From positions 1 to 33,333 of the forward strand of contig JACQBG010000046.1 of NCBI GenBank assembly GCA_016194585.1: a stretch of DNA of 33,333 nucleotides, in the 5' to 3' direction. Source of the stretch: Gemmatimonadota bacterium. GTDB taxonomy: Bacteria > Gemmatimonadota > Gemmatimonadetes > Gemmatimonadales > Gemmatimonadaceae. A program made the position numbers and the translations under genes. The notes below the pieces were generated by a model. The model saw only the letters and a list, made by a program, of their open reading frames with translations, searched no databases and had not been told where the DNA came from. How positions within the stretch are numbered: position 1 is the first letter of the stretch; each line of letters begins with the position of its first letter. Of the stretch, positions 9,391 to 17,397 are shown piece after piece.

Positions 9391-9925
9391 CAGACCTTCC
9401 TCACTCATCGCGGCGTGGCAGCATCGCCGAGCTCGCTGGAATGTGCGACAGACGTTCAGCCTGCGGTCACAATGACCGTTCGCTGAACCGTTCCACCTGC
9501 ACCATCGGTCTGTCGTCGCTGCGGGGTGGAGGGATGCGCGCGCCCGGCGACTCGGCTGTAATGCTCGGTGCTGCGGTCAGCTCGATCCACGCCGGTTCGT
9601 TCACGGCTCGGATCGCGACCGCCCACACTGTGAATCGTATGGCGGAGCGACGTCGTACGCAAATGTCAGCCCGACTGTCAGCTTCGACTCGTCGCCGCAG
9701 GAGGGCGCGTCGACGCCGCACGGCCTTGGGACGAACCTGCTTGCTTTGCCGGTCGCGCGGCCATCGCCGCTTCGAGTCCAAGATGTGCGATGCCTTACAT
9801 AACCTTGGCTTTGGTTAGTTCACATCCATATATAGGTCAATACCTTATGGCGAATTTGCCGTCACGGACGACATAATTGAGACAGACTATTCACCCTGCT
9901 CGATCACTTGCCGGAAGCGGTGCCC
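9391..9925. other. Intergenic region upstream of kaiC, AT-rich on its right side
   Basis: About 530 bp separate the divergent kaiC operon and the PAS gene. I see no convincing gene: the open frames here are Arg-rich shadows. From about 9790 to 9900 the sequence turns markedly AT-rich compared with the rest of the window. On the plus strand TTGGCT and TATATA are spaced by 18 bp, ahead of the PAS gene. On the minus strand TTGACC occurs in the same stretch. A short dyad, TAACC with GGTTA, lies just left of the TATATA. These are promoter-like, but sigma-factor preferences of this organism are unknown. Confidence 0.4.
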
Positions 9926-10549
9926 ATGCCGACCGCTACGCCTCGCCAGTCGCCACCCCCGGACGTCGATCCGCGCATCGCGCTCCAAGTCGTGGACCAC
10001 ATCCCGGCGATAGTCGCGTACTGGGATGAGCACGAGATCTGCCGGTTCGCCAACCGCGCCTACGTCGAGTGGTTCGGCAAGTCGCGTGAGGAGCTGCTCG
10101 GAACGAGCATCCGGAGCCTGCTCGGCCCCCTGTACGAACTCAACGAGCCATTCCTCCGGCGCGCGTATGCGGGCGAGGTGGTGACCTTCGAGCGCAGCAT
10201 CCCGCGCCCCGACGGCAAGGGGAATCGCGAGAGTCTCGCGACCTACACCCCTGACCGGCGCGACGGAAAGGTGTATGGCATCTTCGCCCACGTCGCCGAC
10301 TCGACGCTGCTGAAAGACAAGGAGCGCGAGTTGGAGCGCGCCATCGCCGAACGCGATGCGGCGGCGGCCAAGGTGCGCACGCTCGAAGGACTCCTCCCCA
10401 TCTGCGCGCACTGCAAGCGCATCCGCACGCCGGCCGAGGAGTGGGTGCGGATCGAGGAATACGTCGAATCGCATTCGAACGCCCAATTCACGCACGGACT
10501 CTGCCCGGTGTGCATCCACGAGCTCTATCCGGGCGTGCTCCCGCCCTGA
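9926..10549 (+). CDS. PAS-domain protein with C-terminal cysteine-pair motif
   Basis: The product is 207 aa from the ATG at 9926, which has GGAAG 8 bp upstream; a TTG at 9908 is possible but less likely. Residues 15-125 are a PAS fold of the PAS_4 type (IPAIVAYWDEHEICRFANRA; SREELLGTSI). A short coiled linker (130-155) leads to a conserved tail, LLPICAHCKRIR, then W173, and HGLCPVCIHELYP. This tail, with pairs C160/C163 and C193/C196, recurs at the end of many bacterial PAS or receiver signalling proteins and looks metal-binding, though its role is not established. There is no kinase or output enzyme domain, so it may act as a partner of another sensor. It is divergent from kaiC across a shared regulatory region. 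Confidence 0.85.
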   Translation: MPTATPRQSPPPDVDPRIALQVVDHIPAIVAYWDEHEICRFANRAYVEWFGKSREELLGTSIRSLLGPLYELNEPFLRRAYAGEVVTFERSIPRPDGKGNRESLATYTPDRRDGKVYGIFAHVADSTLLKDKERELERAIAERDAAAAKVRTLEGLLPICAHCKRIRTPAEEWVRIEEYVESHSNAQFTHGLCPVCIHELYPGVLPP

Positions 10550-10564
10550 GCGGGTGCCGCCCCC

Positions 10565-11338
10565 TCACATCATCAGGTCGCCGCCCGTGATGTCGAACGA
10601 TGCGCCGGTGATGTACCCCGCGCTCTCGCTCGCGATGAAGCAGATCAGTTCCGCCACTTCCTCCGCCGTGCCGAGCCGCGGCACGGGATACGCCGCGGCC
10701 AACCGCGCGAGCAGCGCCTCGTCCGCGGTCTCGCGCGTCAGCTCGGTGTCGATCATCCCGGGACAGATGGCGTTGACGGTGATCCCGAACGCACCGAGTT
10801 CCTTGGCCGAGGCGCGCGTGAGCCCGAGCAGTGCCGCCTTGCTCGCCGTGTAATGCGCGCCGCCGAGCGTGCTCACCGTGCGCCCGGCTGATGACGACAC
10901 GTTGATCACCCGCCCGTAGCCCTGCGCCTGCATCGCGCCCAGCGCGGCCTTCGTGATGAGGAACGGCGCCGTCACGTTCACTTCCATCGCCAGACGGAAT
11001 TCCTCCGCGCCGAGCGCCGGGAAGCGCGTCGGCCGGGCGAGCGCGGCGTTGTTGACGATGATGTCGAGCCGGCCGAACCGCTCGATGGTGCGGCGCACGA
11101 TCGCTTCGGGCACGCCATCCACCGCCAGGTCGCCGGCCACGGCGAGCGCCCGTTCACCGAGCGCGGCGGCCACCTCCATCGCTCGTGCCTCGTCGCGCAC
11201 GTTCACCGCCACCGACGCGCCGAGCTCGTGCAGGCGCTCGGCGGCGGCGCGGCCGAGGCCGCGATAGGCGCCCGTCACGAGCGCGACGCGCCCGTGGAAC
11301 GCCGCGCTCGTGAAGACCGTCCGGCCGCCCGGCTTCAC
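10565..11338 (-). CDS. SDR-family NAD(P)-dependent oxidoreductase
   Basis: The 257-aa classical short-chain dehydrogenase has nucleotide-binding TGAYRGLG (22-29), NNAA (96-99), catalytic S149/S150 with Y163 and K167 (YTASK), and the proline-glycine turn ICPGMIDTELTRE. Overall it resembles FabG-like 3-oxoacyl reductases or other SDR alcohol dehydrogenases; the substrate cannot be fixed. The start ATG overlaps the stop of the molybdopterin subunit gene (4-bp ATGA), so it is the third gene of that operon and may process a carbonyl or alcohol related to the hydroxylase substrate. It ends just before the PAS gene, convergently. Confidence 0.92.
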   Translation of the reverse strand: MKPGGRTVFTSAAFHGRVALVTGAYRGLGRAAAERLHELGASVAVNVRDEARAMEVAAALGERALAVAGDLAVDGVPEAIVRRTIERFGRLDIIVNNAALARPTRFPALGAEEFRLAMEVNVTAPFLITKAALGAMQAQGYGRVINVSSSAGRTVSTLGGAHYTASKAALLGLTRASAKELGAFGITVNAICPGMIDTELTRETADEALLARLAAAYPVPRLGTAEEVAELICFIASESAGYITGASFDITGGDLMM

Positions 11339-13581
11339 GCCTTGCCCAGGGGGAGCGAGCGATGCCGCTTGCCCGTGGCCGCGTAGATGGCGTTGGCGAG
11401 CGCGGGCGCGACCGGCGGCACCCCCGGCTCGCCCACGCCGCCGGGCAGTCCGCCGCTCGGCGCGAGATGCACGTGCAACGCCCGCGGCGCGGCGCTCATC
11501 CGCAGCACGCGATAGTCGTTGAAGTTCGACTGCACAACGCGCCCGCGCTTGAACGACAGCTCGCTCGTCATGGCGTTGCTCAGCCCCATGATCACCGCGC
11601 CCTCGGCCTGCGACCGCACCCGCTCAGGGTGCACGACGAACCCGCAGTCCATCGCGATGTCGACGCGCGGGATGGCGATCTCCCCGTTCGCGCCGACCTT
11701 GGCGTGCACGACGACCGCGACGTACGTGAGGAAGCTCCGGTGCACGGCGAGTCCCAGCCCTTCACCTTTCGGGAGCTTCTTCCCCCACCCGGCTTCCATC
11801 GTCACGAGTTCCACCACCTTGCGATAGCGCGCCGTGTCGAGCGGATGCGCCTCCCACGTGTCGCCGTAGTTGTCCACCGGCTTCACGGCGCCGACCTTCG
11901 TCATGTCGACGATGCGGTCGGGGCCGAGCAGTTCGAGGATGAAGTCGCGCGGATCGCGCCCCGCGGCGTGCGCGAGTTCGTCGACGAACGACGAGATCGC
12001 GAACGCGTGCGGCACGTTACTGACCGAGCGGAACCAGCCGATGCGCGTGTGCGCCGCGGCCTTGCACGACTCCGCCTGGACGTTCGGGATCGCGTAGGGA
12101 AGGTCGAGGATGCCGAGCGCGAGTTCGCCGTCGCTCAGGTCCGTCACCCCCGGCGCGAACGTCGTGTTGATGGACGGCGACGCCACGCGGTGCAGCCACG
12201 CCGTGACCTTGCCGGTCGCGTCGAGCGAGCCTTCGAGGTGCTGGAACGCGACGGTATGCGGAAAGCCGTTCTGCAGGTCGTCCTCGCGCGTCCACACGAC
12301 CTTCACCGGCGCCTTCATCTCCCGCGAGAGCAGCGCGGCCTCGACGACGTAATCGGGCTTCGACTTGCGCCCGAACGCGCCGCCGAGCAGGGTGACGTGG
12401 CAGGTCACGTTCTCCTTCGGCACCTTGAGCGCGGCGGCGACCTCGTTGCGCGCCGACTGCGGGTCCTGCGTGCAGGCCCAGCAGACGCAGGTATCGCCCG
12501 TCACGAGCGCGACGGCCGCCGGCGGCTCCATCGGCGCTTGCGCCAGATGCGGCGCGTAATACTCGGCGGTCACCTTCTTCGCCGCGCTCGAGAGCGCTGC
12601 CGCCACGTCGCCCTGCTTGCGCACGAGGCGTCCCGGCGCGCGCGAACTCGCCTGCAGCGCGGCGCGATATGCCACCGAGTCGTGCGCGTCGTTCGGGCTC
12701 GCCGTCCACGTGACCTTGAGGGCGCGCCGCCCCTGCAGCGCCGCCCATGTGCTGCTGGCGACCACGGCGACGCCACCGAGCGGCTGGAACCCCGACGGGA
12801 TCGGCGTGGTGGCGAGCGTGATGACGCGTTCGACTCCTTTCACCTTGAGCGCGGCCGACGCGTCGACCGTGGCGACGCTCGCGCCATACACCGGCGGGTG
12901 GAGGATGACGGCGACCTTCATCCCCGGCATCTTCGCGTCCTGCCCGAACACGGCCCTGCCCGTGAGGATGTCGTGCAGGTCGAGTCCGGCGACCTCCTTG
13001 CCGATGAACCGGAACTGCGACGCGTCCTTGAGCTTCGGCGCGGCGGGCACGGGGAACAGGCGCGCTCGCGAGACCAGCTGGCCGAAGGGAAGCGAGCGTC
13101 CCGAGGCGACATGCACCACCGCGCCGTTGCGCGCCGCGACGTCGGTCGCCGGCACTCCCCATTCGGCGGCGGCCGCCTGTTCGAGCATCGTGCGCGCCGC
13201 GGCGCCGGCCAGGCGCAGTCGCGGATATTCGGTGCCGCGGATGCTCGACGAGCCGTCGGTGTTCTGGCTGCCGTACTTCGGGTCGCCGATCGCCTGTTCG
13301 AGGCGGATCGTCGTCCAGTCGGCTTCGAGTTCGTCGCCCATCACCATGCAGAGCGCGGTGCGCACCCCTTGTCCCATCTCGGAGCGATGGCAGACGATGG
13401 TCACCAGTCCGTCTTCGCCGATGTGCAGGTGCACCGAAGGCTGGAAGGGATCGCCGGCGGCGAAGAAGGCGGGCATCGCCTCGAGGCGACGCACCCCGGA
13501 GGCGCCGACGGCGATGACCAGGCCGCCCGCGGCGAGCCGCTTCAGGAATTCACGACGCTCGAGATCGTGTGGCGTCGTCAT
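11335..13581 (-). CDS. Xanthine dehydrogenase-family molybdopterin subunit (IorB-like), Tat-exported
   Basis: The product is about 748 aa from the ATG at 13581, although the open frame extends further upstream. The N-terminus carries the twin-arginine signal RREFLKRLAAGG and a hydrophobic stretch, giving periplasmic export. Family motifs are seen as MGQGVRTALCMVMGDELE, GGAFGRKSKPDYV and, near the C-terminus, GVGEPGVPPVAPALANA, whose Glu is the expected active-site base of molybdenum hydroxylases. Length and the two-gene layout with the [2Fe-2S] protein fit isoquinoline 1-oxidoreductase (IorAB) and related aldehyde or N-heterocycle hydroxylases. The gap to the Fe-S gene is 2 bp. No FAD subunit is present, as usual for the IorAB type, which passes electrons to a cytochrome. 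The substrate is unknown. Confidence 0.92.
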   Translation of the reverse strand: MTTPHDLERREFLKRLAAGGLVIAVGASGVRRLEAMPAFFAAGDPFQPSVHLHIGEDGLVTIVCHRSEMGQGVRTALCMVMGDELEADWTTIRLEQAIGDPKYGSQNTDGSSSIRGTEYPRLRLAGAAARTMLEQAAAAEWGVPATDVAARNGAVVHVASGRSLPFGQLVSRARLFPVPAAPKLKDASQFRFIGKEVAGLDLHDILTGRAVFGQDAKMPGMKVAVILHPPVYGASVATVDASAALKVKGVERVITLATTPIPSGFQPLGGVAVVASSTWAALQGRRALKVTWTASPNDAHDSVAYRAALQASSRAPGRLVRKQGDVAAALSSAAKKVTAEYYAPHLAQAPMEPPAAVALVTGDTCVCWACTQDPQSARNEVAAALKVPKENVTCHVTLLGGAFGRKSKPDYVVEAALLSREMKAPVKVVWTREDDLQNGFPHTVAFQHLEGSLDATGKVTAWLHRVASPSINTTFAPGVTDLSDGELALGILDLPYAIPNVQAESCKAAAHTRIGWFRSVSNVPHAFAISSFVDELAHAAGRDPRDFILELLGPDRIVDMTKVGAVKPVDNYGDTWEAHPLDTARYRKVVELVTMEAGWGKKLPKGEGLGLAVHRSFLTYVAVVVHAKVGANGEIAIPRVDIAMDCGFVVHPERVRSQAEGAVIMGLSNAMTSELSFKRGRVVQSNFNDYRVLRMSAAPRALHVHLAPSGGLPGGVGEPGVPPVAPALANAIYAATGKRHRSLPLGKA

Positions 13582-13583
13582 GG

Positions 13584-14033
13584 TCAGCGCCCTCCCGCGG
13601 CCGCGACGATCGCCTCGCGGATGCGCGTGTAGGTGCCGCACCGGCAGATCACCAGCGACATCGCGCGATCGATGTCGGCCTCGGTGGGCTTGGGCGTCTG
13701 CTTGAGGAGCGCCGCAGCGGCCATCATCTGGCCGCTCTGGCAATAGCCGCACTGGGGCACGTTCGCGTCGGCCCACGCTTTCTGCACGGGGTGGTCCCCC
13801 GCGACGCTCAGCCCCTCGATGGTCGTCACGTGCTTGCCGGCGATGGCCGACATCGGCGTCACGCAAGATTGGATCGCCTGGCCGTCGACGTGCACGGTGC
13901 ACGCGCCGCACGCCGCGATGCCGCAGCCGAACTTCGTGCCGGTGAGCGCGAGTTCGTCGCGCAGGTACCAGAGCAGCGGCTGGGCCGGGTCGCCGTCGTA
14001 GCTGCGGGACGTGCCGTTGACCGTGAGGCGCAT
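13584..14033 (-). CDS. (2Fe-2S)-binding subunit of molybdenum hydroxylase (IorA-like)
   Basis: The product is 149 aa from the ATG at 14033, the normal family N-terminus (MRLTVNG); the open frame allows a start at 14099 with a 22-aa non-conserved extension, and neither has a clear ribosome binding site. The plant-ferredoxin-type cluster ligands are C37, C42, C45 and C57 ([15 protein letters not shown]), and the second, four-helix cluster uses C95, C98, C130 and C132 ([14 protein letters not shown]). The protein carries electrons from the molybdenum cofactor of the adjacent subunit. It lacks its own signal peptide, so it is likely co-exported with the Tat-tagged large subunit. Confidence 0.93.
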   Translation of the reverse strand: MRLTVNGTSRSYDGDPAQPLLWYLRDELALTGTKFGCGIAACGACTVHVDGQAIQSCVTPMSAIAGKHVTTIEGLSVAGDHPVQKAWADANVPQCGYCQSGQMMAAAALLKQTPKPTEADIDRAMSLVICRCGTYTRIREAIVAAAGGR

Positions 14034-14160
14034 GGGGGGATCCGTCGTTTCAGGGGTGGACCACGGGTGCACGGGCGATTGGGCGCCCGGCGCCTGCATG
14101 CTCAGAAGCTATCCGGAATCACGTGGCGCGCGAGTCTGGTCGCGCGACGATGGGTCGCGC

Positions 14161-16623
14161 TCAGCCGTTCGCCGCCACCGCCGAGGGGACGAGCCATCGG
14201 ATCATGGCGACCTTGATGGCGTCGTTCACCACGAGGCAGGCGGCCGCCGAGTAGCCCAGGATCAGGAGCGACTGCCCCCACGGCAACGGCATCAGGTCGC
14301 GAAGGCCCACGAACGTGAAGCCGGTGCCGATGGCGGCGTCGAGGGCGAGGGCCAGAATCAGCGTCCGGCTCGGCATCGTGCGCCAGAACCAGCGCCGCTC
14401 GCGGGCCGACACGATGGAGAAGACGGCGAAGTACAGCATCAACTCGAAGCTGAATGTGTAGAGGGCGCCGTCGTTCGTCGCCAGACCGAAGCGCGTCCAG
14501 GCCAGGTACAGCAACAGCAGCGATTCGGCGACCATCACGACGCCGAGCACGGCGGAGACGGCGATGAACCCGCCGATGTTCCATGTCTCGGGCTTCCGCG
14601 ACGGCTGCACCTCGTCGGTGGCGAGCGCGATCTTGGCGAAGTCGGTCATGAACACGAGCAGCAGCATCGCGAATGCGGAGACGACGAATTTGCCGGTCGC
14701 CACGTAGGCGATGGCCACGAACGCCGCCTTGAGGATCGTCCGGCTGATCTTGTTGATGACCCACGTGAGGATGCGCTGGTAGATCGTGCGCCCCTGCTCG
14801 ACCAGCGCCACGATGTTGGTGAGGCCGGGTTCGGTGAGGACGACGCTCGCCGCGCCCTTCGCGACGTCGGTCGCGCTGCTCACCGCGATCCCGACTTCGG
14901 CGAGCCGCAGCGCCGGCGCGTCGTTCACGCCGTCGCCCGTCATCCCGGTCACGTGTCCCGCGGCCTGCAGGTGCTGCACGACGAGGTACTTGTCCTCCGG
15001 ATAGACCTCGGCGAAGCCATCCGTGCCCGCCAGCAGGTCGACCGCCTCGTTCCCAGCTTGCGACGCCGCGGCCTTGAGATCGCCCACCCGGCGGATGTTC
15101 GGCAGGCCGACGCCGCGCGCGATCTCGCTCGCGACGGCGAGGGCATCGCCGGTGAGCATCTTCACCGGCACGCCGAGGCCGCGGAGCGTCTCGATCAGCT
15201 GTTTGGCGTCGGGGCGCGGCGGGTCGTAGAGCGTCACGAGGCCAAGGAGCGTGAGCGGGCCCGCCTCGGGGCCGCGCGCCACCGCGAGCGTGCGATATCC
15301 CTTCAGCGCCGATTCGCTCACCCGTGCCTCGAGCGCGTCGATCGCCGCCGCATCCTGTCCGCACGCCTCGGCGACCGTGCGCACCGCCCCTTTCACGACG
15401 CGCAGTCGCTGGCCGCCCTGCTCGACGACCGCCTCGGTGCGCCGCGTCTTGGCGTCGAACGGAGCGAAAGACACGGGCGTCGCGGGAGCGGCGCCCGTGA
15501 ATACGTCGCCCGCCTTGGCGGCCGCCAGGAACGCAAGGTCGATCGGATCCTGGTTGGCCTCCTGCGAGGCGAGGGCGCCGGCGAGCAACACGGCGGCGTC
15601 GGTCGCCCCGCCGAGCGGGATCACGCCGGTCACGGCCAGCTGGTTCATGGTGATCGTGCCCGTCTTGTCCACGCACAGCACGTCCATCGTCGCCGCGTCT
15701 TCCGCCGCGCTGAGGCGCGTCACCAGCACGCCGCGCTTGGCGAGCTCCTTCGATCCCACCGCCATGCTCACCGTGAACATCACCGGCAACGCCACCGGCA
15801 CGGCGCTCATCAGCAGCACGAGCATGAGCGGCACCATCTCGAGCAGCGGCGCGCCGCGCACGAGCGAGAGCACGGTCACGATGACGAGCAGCGCGCCGAC
15901 GATGACGAACAGCCAGCGCACGACCTTGGCGACGACCGCTTCGATGTGGAGCTTGGGACGCGCCTCCTGCACGAGCTCGGTCGTCCGGCCGAACAGCGTC
16001 TTCGTCCCGATCGCCGCCACCACGCCGGTGCCTTCGCCGTGCCGCACCACGGAGCCGGAACTCAGCACCTCGTTGGGCCCCTTGTCGACGTCCGCCGACT
16101 CGCCGGTGAGCGCCGACTGGTCGACCGTCAGCGCCCCGGTGAGGAGCGTGACGTCCGCGGGCACGATGTCGCCCGAGCGCACGCGCACGACGTCGCCGGG
16201 AACGAGCTCGCGCGACGGCACGACCTGCCAACTCGCGTCACGCAACACGCGTGCGCTCACCTGCAGCCGGCGCCGCAGCGCCTCCACCACACCGGCCGCG
16301 CGATGCTCCTGCATGAACGCCAGCACGGCGTTGACGACGAGCAGCGCGCCGACGACGACGAGATCGGAATATTTCCCGAGCACGGCGGAGAGCACCATGA
16401 TGAGCTCGAGCATCCACGCCGACAGTCCCCAGAACTTGCCGAGGAACTGCAGGACGGGGTGCCGCTTCGTCTCGACGACTTCGTTGTAGCCGTGCGCCTG
16501 GCGGAGACGTTCGACGTCGTCGTGCGAGAGGCCGGTGGCGGGGTCGGTGGCGGGGTTGGTGGCGGGGTTGGTGGCGGGGTTGGTGGCGGGGTTGGTGGCG
16601 GGGCCGGTCGCGGGAGTTGCCAC
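14161..16623 (-). CDS. Plasma-membrane H+-ATPase (P3A-type P-type ATPase)
   Basis: The 820-aa protein shows all P-type signatures: TGES (173-176) in the actuator domain, PVALP (276-280) in the transmembrane ion path, phosphorylated D319 in DKTGTIT, and MTGDGVNDAPALR in the hinge. There are about ten membrane segments. The compact length and PVALP sequence match the P3A proton-efflux group, known from fungi and plants and also found in bacteria and archaea. The first 30 residues are a Pro-Ala-Thr-Asn repeat, so the true start could be downstream near the GLSHDDVERL segment. The gene stands alone on the minus strand, divergent from the selenoprotein gene. Proton export for pH homeostasis or secondary transport is the expected role. 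Confidence 0.93.
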   Translation of the reverse strand: MATPATGPATNPATNPATNPATNPATDPATGLSHDDVERLRQAHGYNEVVETKRHPVLQFLGKFWGLSAWMLELIMVLSAVLGKYSDLVVVGALLVVNAVLAFMQEHRAAGVVEALRRRLQVSARVLRDASWQVVPSRELVPGDVVRVRSGDIVPADVTLLTGALTVDQSALTGESADVDKGPNEVLSSGSVVRHGEGTGVVAAIGTKTLFGRTTELVQEARPKLHIEAVVAKVVRWLFVIVGALLVIVTVLSLVRGAPLLEMVPLMLVLLMSAVPVALPVMFTVSMAVGSKELAKRGVLVTRLSAAEDAATMDVLCVDKTGTITMNQLAVTGVIPLGGATDAAVLLAGALASQEANQDPIDLAFLAAAKAGDVFTGAAPATPVSFAPFDAKTRRTEAVVEQGGQRLRVVKGAVRTVAEACGQDAAAIDALEARVSESALKGYRTLAVARGPEAGPLTLLGLVTLYDPPRPDAKQLIETLRGLGVPVKMLTGDALAVASEIARGVGLPNIRRVGDLKAAASQAGNEAVDLLAGTDGFAEVYPEDKYLVVQHLQAAGHVTGMTGDGVNDAPALRLAEVGIAVSSATDVAKGAASVVLTEPGLTNIVALVEQGRTIYQRILTWVINKISRTILKAAFVAIAYVATGKFVVSAFAMLLLVFMTDFAKIALATDEVQPSRKPETWNIGGFIAVSAVLGVVMVAESLLLLYLAWTRFGLATNDGALYTFSFELMLYFAVFSIVSARERRWFWRTMPSRTLILALALDAAIGTGFTFVGLRDLMPLPWGQSLLILGYSAAACLVVNDAIKVAMIRWLVPSAVAANG
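16534..16605 (-). repeat. 12-bp tandem repeat encoding P-A-T-N units
   Basis: Six consecutive copies of a 12-bp unit (GGTGGCGGGGTT on the plus strand, with small changes in the first and last copies) plus a degenerate seventh lie inside the 5' end of the H+-ATPase gene. They read in frame as Pro-Ala-Thr-Asn/Asp. Because the unit is a multiple of three, copy-number slippage would change only N-terminal tail length. Confidence 0.9.
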
Positions 16624-16708
16624 GGTGCACGTCCTCAGGTCCTGCGAGTGAGGCGGCGCCGATGCGGCCGTCCGGGAGTGCCGAGCCCCTTGCCACGCCG
16701 CGCCGGAT

Positions 16709-16720
16709 GGGAATATTCCC
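16709..16720. promoter_or_regulatory. Perfect 12-bp palindrome, possible operator
   Basis: GGGAATATTCCC is a perfect palindrome in the 140-bp region between the divergent H+-ATPase and selenoprotein genes, 43 bp before the latter's start. Its AT core stands out in GC-rich surroundings. It could bind a dimeric regulator of either gene; no family is assigned. Confidence 0.35.
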
Positions 16721-16763
16721 TGCGCGTACTCTCGGGTCCCCCCACATGGAGTGTAACGCGCGA

Positions 16764-17360
16764 ATGGAGCCGATGTTCCTGCCGGGCGTCGAGTCGAAGC
16801 CGGATCCCGGCACGCCCTACACCAAGCTCATCCAGCAGATGTCGGCCGCGGGGCAGGAGTACCCGCAGATCTGGCATCTCTTCGCCTTCAAGCCGCACGC
16901 CACCGAGCATCTGGCGCGCTTCACGCAGGAGATCCTGCGTGGGGAGGCGCCGCTCAGCCCCGGGTTCCGCGAGCTCATCGCGGCGCGCACCAGCGCGCGC
17001 AACGACTGCCCGTTCTGAACGAAGTCCCACGCCGCGGTCGCGGCGGAGCTGCTGGGAAGCGAGGAACTGGTGCGCCAGGCGCTCGAGGACATCGACCGCT
17101 CGTCGCTCACGAGCGCCGAGAAGTTGATGCTGCATTTCGTCGACAAGGTGAACCACGACTCGCCGCACATCACCGCGGCCGACATGCAGCCGCTCCACGC
17201 GGCCGGGTGGACCGACGAGCAGATCTGGTACGCCATCACCGCGTGCGCGCTGTTCAACTTCTACAACCGGTGGATCGACGCCACCGGCGTGCATGCGCTC
17301 TCCGACGAGGCGCATCGGGCGGGGGGCAAGCGGAGCGCGGCGACGGGCTACGTGCGGTGA
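16764..17360 (+). CDS. AhpD-like peroxidase, probable selenoprotein with CxxU active site (in-frame TGA at 17016)
   Basis: Read through one in-frame TGA, the frame gives 198 residues of a peroxidase-related AhpD/carboxymuconolactone decarboxylase-like protein. The start (MEPMFLPGVE) has GGAG upstream. The TGA is codon 85 and falls exactly on the second cysteine of the redox motif: C82-P-F-U85-TKS-H89. The AhpD proton-relay spacing is kept: Glu 12 residues before the first Cys (E70) and His 4 after the second position. Family similarity is unbroken on both sides (RELIAARTSARND before; SHAAVAAELLG and CALFNFYNRWIDATG after). A SECIS-like hairpin begins just downstream. Selenocysteine at the peroxidatic position would raise peroxidase activity. 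The alternative, a nonsense mutation, is less likely given the exact position and the hairpin. selA/selB/selC are not in the window. Confidence 0.85.
17019..17057 (+). promoter_or_regulatory. Bacterial SECIS-like element following the TGA codon
   Basis: Directly after the TGA, a perfect 6-bp stem CGCCGC (17030-17035) / GCGGCG (17040-17045) closes a GGUC loop. The loop starts 17 nt after the TGA, the same distance as in E. coli fdhF, whose SECIS loop contains GGUCU; the G-U in the loop contacts SelB there. TCCCA (17025-17029) can pair with TGGGA (17053-17057) as a lower stem with a one-sided bulge. The element lies within the coding sequence, as expected for bacteria. Confidence 0.75.
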
Positions 17361-17397
17361 CCGGACCGCGCCCCGTCGCGTCCGTCGTGCGTGCTCC

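Noticed and set aside
9467-9781. Possible 104-aa minus-strand gene upstream of kaiC
   Set aside because: Arg-rich N-terminus, no recognisable domain and no ribosome binding site; more likely non-coding.
16534-16605. Short tandem repeats as a CRISPR array
   Set aside because: The 12-bp units are contiguous with no spacers and are in frame within the ATPase gene.
17016-17018. TGA as a simple nonsense mutation giving a pseudogene or two separate ORFs
   Set aside because: It falls exactly on the catalytic Cys position, both flanks are intact and in one frame, and a SECIS-like hairpin follows at the right distance. It remains the main alternative.
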